Source: Panaeolus papilionaceus (lineage: Eukaryota; Basidiomycota; Agaricomycetes; Agaricales). From it: a DNA stretch of 64,000 nt. Location: positions 705,459 through 769,458 of the forward strand of contig JADNRZ010000024.1 in assembly GCA_015501605.1 (NCBI GenBank), given 5' to 3'. Shown here piece by piece: positions 24,161-32,269 of this stretch. Made by a program: the position numbers and the translations under genes. Numbering within the stretch: position 1 is the stretch's first letter; every line of letters begins with the position of its first letter. The notes under the pieces are model-generated. The model ran no database searches, had not been told where the DNA came from, and saw only the letters and a list, made by a program, of their open reading frames with translations.

Positions 24161-24232
24161 CTGCCCGGGAATCGTATATGCAAGCTGGGCAGCTGCCCTC
24201 AGCCAAAATCGAGCTGCCCATGACCTGCCCAG
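24161..24232. repeat. Right-end repeat cluster of Crypton-like element
   Basis: Holds CTGCCCGGG, the 12-bp palindrome GGGCAGCTGCCC (24186-24197), and the words GAGCTGCCC and TGACCTGCC shared with the left end. The 280 bp between the recombinase ORF and this cluster (23884-24160) include an open frame at 23999-23790 on minus that may be an upstream exon. Confidence 0.5.
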
Positions 24233-24241
24233 AGCCATAGA

Positions 24242-25210
24242 TGACCCCCACATATACTCTATGTAACACAAACAGACGATAACCATGAACCAAACTCGAG
24301 TACACCAGAGACAGAACCACAAAATCAAAACGAACCAAGTCAGATACAAACTCCGACTGAAATTGAATCTAGAACAAACACCCCGGTCGAAAATGAATCT
24401 GAAATAGATAAGATAGAAACCATGAGCCACATAAGAGCAAAAACAAAAGAACGACTAGAAATTACACGAAGTGCCCACAAACAGGAAAGAGGAGTCAGCC
24501 CCACTGATCGGACAATATGGCAATCGCTAAGAAACAAAGACATATCAAGGAAAGTAAGAGCTTTCCTCTGGACAGCTATGCATAACAGACAAAGAACTGG
24601 GAACTTCTGGAAAAACATACCAGAATGTTCAGAACGAGCATACTGCCAAAAATGCAACAAAATAGAATCAATAGAACACATCCTACTAGAATGTCACAAC
24701 TCAGGACAAGAGACAATCTGGGGACTCGCCCAAAAACTCATGGAAACTAAGGTAGCACAGTGGAACAAACCGAGCCTAGGACACATCCTCGGCGCCGGAA
24801 TTAAAACCAAAACACCAAAGACGAATAAAGGAATAGACAGACTAAACCTAATTATAACGACCGAATCAACACACCTAATATGGAAATTAAGATGCGAATG
24901 GAAAATCGCCAGAGGAGAAGACCCAAACAAACTACATACCACTCGAGAAATCACGAATAGATGGTACACAGCAGTCAACACCCGCCTCAAACTAGACTGC
25001 CTATATACAAATAGGAAAAAATTCCACAACAAAGCCCTTAAAACTGAAATAGTACTTGAAACATGGAAGGGGACACTACAAAATGAAGACAACCTACCGG
25101 AAGTCTGGGTTAGGGAAGGGGTTTTAGTGGGTATAAGGAGACTACCTCCTGAGTCCCACACAGAAGTGCGTAATGGCATTTCCCCTAGTGGCCTAACATT
25201 AATAGACTAA
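24242..25210 (+). pseudogene. LINE ORF2, 3' part with zf-RVT
   Basis: Resumes LINE ORF2 after the insertion. An Asn/Glu/Pro-rich linker leads into DRTIWQSLRNKDISRKVRAF, then FWKNIPECSERAYC and the zinc-binding CQKCNKIESIEHILLEC (CX2CX7HX4C), matching the zf-RVT region at the C-terminus of fungal LINE polymerases. The stop is at 25208-25210. Frame relative to the 5' part cannot be judged because the original junction bases are uncertain. It is followed by about 90 bp of 3' UTR and the A tract. Confidence 0.75.
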
Positions 25211-25301
25211 TAAAAATACCAAACTGGGGTGAAACCCCCCTAAATATCAGCTGGCGCAAGAAATTAACCATGTTATATTGTCGATACGCTACAAAGCTCC
25301 A

Positions 25302-25328
25302 CTAAAAAAAAAAAAAAAAAAAAAAAAA
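25302..25328 (+). other. Poly-A tail of LINE
   Basis: Uninterrupted A run followed at once by the right target duplication AGAAAGACATACATCCA (25329-25345). The purity of the tract suggests a fairly young insertion. Confidence 0.85.
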
Positions 25329-25345
25329 AGAAAGACATACATCCA

Positions 25346-25720
25346 ACCTAAAATGGTCTGATGATGCTGTTCGTCAACTAGTGCACGAAAAGTTCGGAAA
25401 ACGGGCGTGTTGGTACCAGCTACGGACTGCTCTTGCCCTGTACACATCGGGCAAGGATGTCATAGGTTGTGCGCCAACAGGAGCTAGAAAAACCCTATCA
25501 TAGTGTGGTCATTACACCTCTGAACCTGCTAGGGCAACAGAACGAGGAGATGCTGGACAAAGCAGGGGTTTCAGCTATTGCTATCACAGCGAAAAATGCA
25601 AACAAGCTTACTTGGAAGGTATGTTACCATATTTTATCAAGCAAGCTATTGTTTATATATGTCGGAGTTGAGGATGTCGCTCAAGGACTCAAAAATATTG
25701 ACCTGTGAATCCTCAAATGC
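25346..25720 (+). pseudogene. RecQ-like helicase fragment
   Basis: Encodes the start of a RecQ/DEAD-like ATPase: KWSDDAVRQLVHEKFG, then LRTALALYTSGKDVIGCAPTG, where the helicase I motif should read AGKT but here is GARKT, followed by a TAG. After a frame change comes VVITPLNLLGQQNEEMLDKAG, motif Ia of fungal RecQ-like proteins, and AITAKNANKLTWK. The fragment ends without motifs II-VI. It sits inside the TIRs of the MULE-like element, and the sequence just left of the LINE (10820-10954) is its upstream continuation. Confidence 0.7.
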
Positions 25721-25951
25721 ATTGAGGAGCTGGATATTGCGGGGATGGTAACTGGTTTTGTGGTATGTACATAGGCATTTCGAGTCAGTCAAAAATCTTT
25801 CATTCAACGATACCTATTATCTACCAGACCCGAATTTGAGTGGTTACTGGCGTAATTACACTGGGTTAATACTTGAGACTTGCGCGACTCTGAGAGCGAC
25901 GGCTCAACAGCCCGTATCACGCTCTTGTCACACTATGCTTTATCTCACTGA

Positions 25952-26152
25952 ACCCTGTAACCCTACGATAGGTTTAATCACTGTCAAAAGTTTGATAAGA
26001 TAAACAAATATGGCAGCCGCTCTATCGCGACATCGAGCTGTTATATGACTTTGTCCTTGTTTGCCTCTACTGATGGGCTCCCTCCCTCATGTCCCTCTCC
26101 CTCGGATATCGAAAGCTCATGTCGCGAACGAGCGGCTGCATCTTGGAGCCTG
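25952..26152 (-). repeat. Right terminal inverted repeat of MULE-like element
   Basis: Inverted partner of 10633-10816. The outer end reads GGAGCCTG on plus and is followed directly by the right target duplication GGAAAACTC at 26153-26161. Confidence 0.8.
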
Positions 26153-26199
26153 GGAAAACTCAGGCTTCTGTTCACTCTTAGGTTGTACGGGTGCGAAAA

Positions 26200-26439
26200 A
26201 CATTTTTGCGAGGTAGGTTGGGCACAGGAAGACGACTAACTGAGCCGTCATCAAGTACGAAATGTTGATATGTGAGTACAAGTTCTAGCTGCGTCAAATT
26301 GTGTCAATGTGCTAAAATGGAAATGCAGTGCACTGCTTCAAGGTGTGCATGGTGTTTAAGCCTTGTCACAGCCTTCACGGATAATCGGTGGAACACATGT
26401 TGCAAGCTGAGAGCCTTGCCTCTTGCCTTCTTCCACCCA
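26200..26439 (+). promoter_or_regulatory. Conserved upstream block of NLR2
   Basis: Closely similar to the 200 bp before NLR3 (37200-37405) and NLR5 (59570-59759), sharing the GACTAACTGAGYCGTC segment, ATGTGAGTACAAG and GCCTTGCCTC just before the ATG. No TATA or known operator is evident. Conservation to the ATG in three copies suggests promoter plus 5' leader, though recent duplication alone could also explain it. Confidence 0.45.
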
Positions 26440-29400
26440 ATGCCGCCCATTCGGACTCAACCTCTCCTCCGGGGCGCAAGTCCTTCGCCACTGAGTCGTC
26501 CAGCAGCGCCCAAAGGTGAGGAAAGCAATAGTTGAATATACCCCAACTTAGATTTAATGCCATCGTTCTGCTTCAGTCCCGAGCTCGTCGAGCGTGATTC
26601 CGGGCGGCGGATCTTCATCTTTGCAACCAGCCAGCCATGTTGGGGGAGGCAATTATGCATCAGGTGAGCTACCCTGTGCGGTGCTACTGTTCTGTATGCT
26701 TACATGGTGTAACATTGTAGCAGCCCCAGATTCACAGTCAGTGATCTTTGGCCCCAACAGCAAAAACGTATTTAGTGGGAATCCCACATTTCTGCACAAT
26801 ACTCATGTCCACCAAGCGCACAATATGAGGGGCGGTGAGTGATTTTGCTATGAAATCTTAGTGACAGTAATGTCTGACTTGCACGTCTGCAGCGATACAG
26901 GTTCTGTACGAACACTCGGCACCAGGAGCAGTCTACAACTCCAAGGAACGATTCGATCCTCCCAAATGCCACTTAAACACCAGGACCAGACTTTTCAACA
27001 CGACGCGGGACTGGACTCGGAACGGTCGTTCTCGAATGATGTGGCTGTACGGCTCTGCAGGCGCAGGGAAGTCAGCCGTTGCACAGACCTTCGCCATGGA
27101 GCTTCGAGCGGCGTCGAACCTTGCTGCCTCCTTTTTTTTCTCGAGGACAGCGCATGTGAATAGTCATCGCGGCCACGAGGGGCGTTTCGTCACTACCATC
27201 GCCTACCAGCTCGCCGAAGTTGTACCCAACTTACAGGGTTACGTCGAGCATGTCATCGTCAGCAAACCATCTGTCTTCAACCTTGCCCTCACAGAACAAG
27301 TTATGGCGCTTATTATCGAGCCCTTGAAGGCGCTACAGCTGGACATGGCCAGCCATGGGGGTACTTCCTGCGTGTTACCCATGGTTGTGGTTATCGATGG
27401 CTTGGACGAGTGCAAGGAAGAAAGCGGGCAAATCCAAGTCCTCGACGCTCTAGCTACGCTCGTTAGTCACCAGGACATCTTCCCGTGCTCAGTGTTTCTA
27501 GCCAGTCGACCGGAGGTGGCGATTCGATCATGGATGACCAACAAGCAGTCGGAGGATCCGCAACTTCTATGGAGCATTTCGCTCCTGGATCACTGTGATA
27601 GCGACCACGACATCAGAGTGTTTGTGAAGAACGAGACTGCCAAGATGATGCAATCACATCCACTCAAATACCGCATTCCAGTCGGTTGGCCGTCACCTGA
27701 GCTTGTCAAGGAGATCATTAAGCGTGCTTCTGGCCAGTTTGTCTTCGCCGATATTATTATCAAATATATCAAGGACTTACGGGGTCATCCCTGCGAACGA
27801 CTGGAAGCCATTTTGAAGCACACCCTTCCTAGTGATGATCGACCTTATGCAGATCTGGATGCACTGTATCTTCACATTCTCCGGCAAACCAAGCACCCAA
27901 GGCTTGTCCACCGGATTTTAGCCTTCCGAATCACCACGGCCTCATTTTGGGGTAAAATGGATGATATTGATTCTAGAAACTACCTTCGGATGCTTCTCTC
28001 CTTACCCTATTCCGTTCACACGCTTCTCATTGATTTGCAGTCCATAATGAGTGTTGACGAAGATGGGATGCAATTCATGGGAAGTTATAAGGACGAGAAA
28101 AGCGCCTATCCCCCTGTGTTTCATCACGCATCACTTCTCGAGTTTCTGTTAGACCCACATCGATCGGAGGAATTTTATGTTGATACCCCGAGCATGGACA
28201 AGGAGCTTTATGAAACCACAATACGACATCTGGGTGGTGAGTGTGCTTGTCTTTTTAGAAGAGAGGTTTCTGAGCATACTTTATATAGCACCAGCAGAAC
28301 CAGATCTTCCTGTGGCAGATGACCAATACATCATCTATTGTTTCTTGATCCTACTCCAAACCCGAACGTCTCACCAACCTTCTTCCAGGGTCCAAGTGGT
28401 CACACAACTTACCCGGTGGGACACCTCGCACAGGCTGATGCTGTATATGACTCTTTATCGGCTATGCGGGAACCGATTTGAGGATCCAGCTGACATGGTC
28501 GACATAATCGACCGGGATTTATGGTCTGTTTTTGCACCAGCAGTTGCAACAATGCCAGTCCGAATTCGCCAGGAATTTGAAAGTGCGCGGCTTCCGCTGG
28601 GACTACTTGTTATGTATCAGGCAAGAATATTCGCAACCATGACTGCACCTGACTGCGACTTTCATCCTGACGATCATGTTAAATTGATCGATTGGCATGT
28701 CAAAGCGTGCATCCAGCGTGACAAAGGTGTCAACATATGCAACTTCTTTTCCTCGAAGAAGCACCAGTTCTTGCTGAATGATCATATGATCTACGATTGG
28801 CACCATTTCTTGAGTGTCCTTGACAAATATCTGCCAGCCCCAGAGAAGGAAGCACTGGAAATCAAAAAATTGAGACAGAGTGCACAATCCGAATGGCACC
28901 CTGCCCTGGCAACTGCTGCAGCCGTGTTCAGTATCAGGCATATTAACTCAATGTCAGTATTCTAATCACTTCCAGTATCATCATTTTAGCACTGATGCAG
29001 CGGCCCCAATGGGTTGTCATCTGTGTAGGTTTGATGCATTGGAAGATTCAAGCTCGTCCCAATTCATTGTCAAAAATCAAGACATTATCGACCACCTGAA
29101 GCGGACAGGAGGCGAGAATTGGCGTGCACTCCTGATGGTTGACCTCTTAGAACGTGTTGGCGAGTTTATATGGAGGGCATGCCCCCTTTCAGCTGAGGTA
29201 GTTGCAGCTTTGGAAGAAACATCCCAGAAGATTTTTCCACCCCATGTTGTTTCCACAATGGAGGACAAAACCTTCCCCTTTGACTTTGCCTATCCCGAAT
29301 TCAATTTTCACAATGAATTGCGGCACTCGCTTTCGCGTGAATACAGTCCCTGTATACTGCCCCGCTGGTATTTCCTTCCACCCCACTTCCACTACGACTG

Positions 29401-29799
29401 GCCCAAAGGTGATAGAGACAATCTTGGTCGCCTTCACGACTATATACGTGTACGTGGTGTGCTACTGCTGACGCTGGTTTTATTATTGAGACGCTGACTG
29501 TATATAAACAGTTGTACCACATATGCAACGGTTCTGAATCACGTCGGGTGGATGGGTCTGAAAGCAGTTGGATTTACAACGCTGACACAGAGCCTGAGCA
29601 CGACGGCGATTGGGACGGCGAACGTGGCTTGAGCGCATTTGAGGTACTAAAGCAAACAATAGACCCCAGTACGGGCCTTCCTATCCATATGAAGAGCTGG
29701 TCAATGAGGATGAGATGGTTTGATTTCGTACGCGATTATGGGGAGGCGGAGAAAAAGTATGCACTTCGCCAAGGTGAAAATGTGGGAACCCCAATCTAG
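26440..29799 (+). CDS. NLR2: NACHT-domain NLR protein, complete
   Basis: Predicted STAND NTPase of 999 residues. Exons: 26440-26515, 26577-26663, 26721-26834, 26893-28236, 28289-28930, 29001-29449, 29512-29799; all phases fit and the total is exactly 1000 codons. The start MPPIRTQPLLRGASPSPL is shared with NLR5 and nearly with NLR3. N-terminal segments SVIPGGGSSSLQPASHV and NVFSGNPTFLHNTHVHQA form the repeated motif pair. NACHT: P-loop GSAGAGKSAVAQT, Walker B VVVIDGLDECKEE, FLASRPEVAIRSW. The 52-nt intron at 28237-28288 is needed, otherwise the frame breaks. Lacks the extra 60-nt exon of NLR3. The front half is almost identical to NLR1, the back half close to NLR3. The C-terminal region carries GCHLCRFDALEDSSSSQF and a Trp-rich end. 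Confidence 0.88.
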
Positions 29800-29989
29800 T
29801 TGTTAACTGGCAGGCAGTCTTGTGGCACGGCGTAGAATAATATACATATGTATTGCACACAGAACAAGTTTTATGAAGACGATACGAGCTTCTACTTTTC
29901 CAATCTCAACATGTGCCTCCTCTCTCCTCTTACTCTGAATCATCTCGTTCAACTTCCAGCTGTCCGGGTCCCTAAACACTCCAGGAACA

Positions 29990-30330
29990 CCACCGGCAGG
30001 GGTATTTCTTCGCAGCGTGTAGGAGCATATGCATCATCTTGATGATGTGGGCTTCAGAGCGGTATTGTATCCAGTCGATGAGCGCAGGCCAGGGGTTATA
30101 ATAATCACCATCATCCGTCGGGTCTGAGGTATCCAATCACCGTGTTCGCAGCCATCCCATTCGACGCAACGCTGGGGCGGACCCGGTCCTTGCACATTGC
30201 ATTGCATTAATTCGCGCGTAGTTGGTTGGTGCATTGCGGCTTGCGCCAACCCTAGGTTGGATCTAATTGAAAAATTAGACGATGCTGGGATTTCGTTGAG
30301 TGCTGGGATAGGCCTCATGGTCCGAACGAG
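29990..30330 (-). repeat. Conserved block downstream of NLR, copy 2 of 3
   Basis: Same element as 3380-3760 and 52885-53225. The minus strand encodes RPIPALNEIPASSNFSI, MHQPTTRELMQCN and CEHGDWIPQT, with SDPTDDGDYY in the next frame. It has a 3-nt in-frame insertion in the second part relative to the other copies, which hints at past coding constraint. Unrecognised. Confidence 0.4.
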
Positions 30331-30716
30331 AGACTAGGGATAGACTGCTCTGCGACGAGTCACGACGCACTCGTCGTTTCTAAATTCAACGCCATACTGT
30401 TAAAAATTAAACATCTTCATATATACTTGCAATGTGTTAAATCGATGGACGAGCATACCCTCGTTCAAGTTTTTATTGTAATAAGCGGATGTAATCTACG
30501 TATGCAATTGCAATGCAATCAGTTTGGTTGAACATTATCGCTTGTAAACCGTTCAAATACATGGTATTCATTTCGAAATTCGGATTTCAGATTCAGCCCT
30601 CAAGTATCGAATACTCATATTTCAAATCAAAGCGGGATATATTCCGTTGCATCCATTTAAACGTAGAAGCGCAACGCAACGCAACGTACAAAACATAAAA
30701 CAAACCCTCACTCACG

Positions 30717-31084
30717 ATGATACAGCCCACTCCCTCACCCCCAATTTCTCCCGTCCAACTCTCAGCTCGTCCACATTCAGTCTTTCAAGCATCAGTCCTG
30801 GCCTCGCTGTCCCCATCCTAGTTCTAGGTCCTGTCGTGCTTGACACACGACCCATTCTGCTCATACCCCTACCCGATCCAGTACCCAAGTTCGACCCAGC
30901 ACCCGGGCTCGACCTCGCTGATCCAAAACCAGAACCAGAGCTAACGCCCTACCTTGCCCTCCCCTTCGGATGCCCATCATCCGTATCGAGCAACACAGAT
31001 TCTGAATATAACAGTTGGGCCGATTGCGCTGCGAGGATGGCGAATGATGACGTTAAGTCTCTGTATAGTCTATTTCGAGTATAG
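30717..31084 (+). pseudogene. Unrecognised duplicated ORF remnant, copy 1
   Basis: Proline-rich and then acidic reading frame ending with CPSSVSSNTDSEYNSWADC and AARMANDDVKSLYS. A second copy lies at 53640-54003 with the same end. The first part reads best in a different frame from the last part in both copies, so either an intron or a frameshift separates them. No family recognised. Confidence 0.35.
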
Positions 31085-32265
31085 GTTAAAAATTAAGTGT
31101 TATCGTTAGTTGATTGAGTTGAGTTAAGTTGGTTATTCAGAGACAGAAAGGACGAACCTAAAAGCCTCCTTATTACAACAATCACTCTCCTGAATCCTAT
31201 ACAGCGTGTTCTTCTTAAACGGCGTTTTGATCCAGTGTTATACGTGGATAATGTGGTCGTCCGCTCTGAAGTAAATCAAGCCATCGTCAAGCTATGTTGA
31301 TCACCGGAAATAAAAAACCCAGACTCACCTCCAGTGCTTATAATAATACCCCTGGTTAAACGCCCCCACATGCGAAACGAGATGAAAAACCTTGGTTACG
31401 AATTCGACGCTTGGGGGGATTAGGGAAGGTCTTGGGGAATGTGATTCAGAATTTGAAGACGGAGTCGGCGTAGAGCGGCATAGTAAGCTTTTATTTTCAT
31501 CCACGCAATTTAATTCATCGTGAAGGGTAGAATGAAATGAAACACGACATGAAGGAAAGCTATCAGCTCAAAATCCACAACCACGACATCCGACAAAACC
31601 ACTCACCTGGTGTACGAAAAACACCTCATCCCATATGAAATAACTGGCAGAGACGGTAACACATATACCCTAAGCGGGCAGTGGTTGATATTCCTAAGGA
31701 GGGCACATCCAAGTGCGACAGCAGTGCGCATGAGGACGTTGTCGCGTTGCGCTTGCGAACCTGAGCCAGACCCGGAACCGCTGCCAGAAGAGCCGGATGT
31801 GCTGGTGATAACCTGCGTTACTAGCGCAGGTGAGGGTCATGTAGATGGTGGTGGGCGAAGCATTGTGTTGTAGACTGATGCAGACGGGTTCAGATAGCAA
31901 GATGCGTGGTGGTTATGTACAAGATCCCAGTTTAATTCCAGAAGAAAAATAATCAAGTTGAAGGTAGGGTATGGATTACTGATATTAGGCTCTAGCAATA
32001 GTATGTTGTTGGATACGTAGATGTTGCATAGTCACCGATAAGCAATGGCATGTGTTCATCAGAGACGATGGTGGTGGTTCACAACAAACGTTAAACTCAG
32101 GGCCTGAATGAGTCTCATGACATCATCATCATCATAATTGTCAGATTGAGTGCATTGACGGTATCATTTACGCTGAACATACAACATGGCTTGAAGCATA
32201 GAAATACGATAGAATACTACGTTAAAAGTCAAGAGTAAAGGTTGAACGTTGAAAAAAACATCTAC
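31085..32265. other. Spacer with degenerate repeats
   Basis: No supported gene. The part at 31150-31260 has a conserved counterpart at 54090-54200 and, in opposite orientation, at 43985-44100; read on minus the best copies suggest a peptide with HHIIHELHRIKT and KKNTLDRIQDSD. 31800-31900 resembles the sequence after the HDAC fragments, and 31970-32090 is a copy of the 110-bp element. Confidence 0.4.
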
Positions 32266-32269
32266 GAGA

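Larger units (their letters stand above)
18216..24232 (-). mobile_element. Crypton-like element with two genes (tyrosine recombinase and XPG-like nuclease)
   Basis: A roughly 6.0 kb block splits LINE ORF2 between RNase H and zf-RVT, so its limits are fixed by where the LINE sequence stops. Both edges are GC-rich clusters of CTGCCC/GGGCAG words. GAGCTGCCC and TGACCTGCC occur in the same orientation at both ends (18216-18224, 18236-18244; 24211-24219, 24221-24229), and CTGGGCAGGTCA at 18254-18265 is inverted at 24221-24232. It has no DDE transposase or reverse transcriptase. The recombinase gene and the nuclease gene are both on minus, recombinase first. The class assignment rests on the recombinase plus GCR1_C-like pairing known from fungal Cryptons. 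The exact end bases are uncertain by a few tens of bp. Confidence 0.7.
10972..25328 (+). mobile_element. LINE (non-LTR retrotransposon), interrupted by a Crypton-like element
   Basis: Starts GGGGGGCACC just after the left target duplication and ends in a pure A tract (25302-25328). Two ORFs: a gag-like ORF1 with a CCHC knuckle and a pol ORF2 with APE-type endonuclease, reverse transcriptase, RNase H and zf-RVT. About 8.3 kb once the 6 kb insertion is removed. The coding strand is A-rich, unlike the neighbouring host genes. The 5' part 10972-11477 is an untranslated leader without a convincing gene. Premature stops in both ORFs make this copy non-autonomous. The domain order suits fungal LINEs with RNase H; I cannot assign a clade without a tree. 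Confidence 0.85.
10633..26152. mobile_element. Mutator-like TIR element carrying a RecQ fragment, host of nested insertions
   Basis: Bounded by long terminal inverted repeats starting CAGGCTCC (10633-10816 and 25952-26152) and flanked by the same nine bases, GGAAAACTC, at 10624-10632 and 26153-26161. Long TIRs with a 9-bp target duplication are the hallmark of Mutator-like (MULE) elements. Without the LINE and one copy of the LINE target duplication, the original element would be about 1.15 kb. It has no transposase and contains only a piece of a RecQ-like helicase, which makes it a non-autonomous, gene-fragment-carrying (Pack-MULE-like) element. It lies between HDAC-A and NLR2. Confidence 0.75.

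Noticed and set aside
18216..24232. Reading the 6 kb insertion as a DDE transposon because of inverted words at its ends
   Set aside because: No DDE transposase; the inverted part is only 12 bp, direct words are also shared, and the encoded recombinase has the R-HxxR-Y set.
28237..28258. Possible ultra-short intron (22, 23 and 24 nt in NLR2, NLR3 and NLR5) with GTGAGT and a T-rich AG end
   Set aside because: A regular intron with the same donor and the downstream ATAG acceptor (52-60 nt) keeps frame in all four copies including NLR1, where the short version fails.
28957..28975. Possible 19-nt intron GTATTC...CAG before the NLR C-terminal region
   Set aside because: NLR1 lacks the AG there, and a normal 67-70 nt intron (A/GTATCA to GATGMAG) keeps frame in all copies.
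29512..29799. The NLR 3' ORFs as independent small genes
   Set aside because: Each joins the preceding ORF through a 62-nt GTAYGT...AG intron in phase, in four copies.
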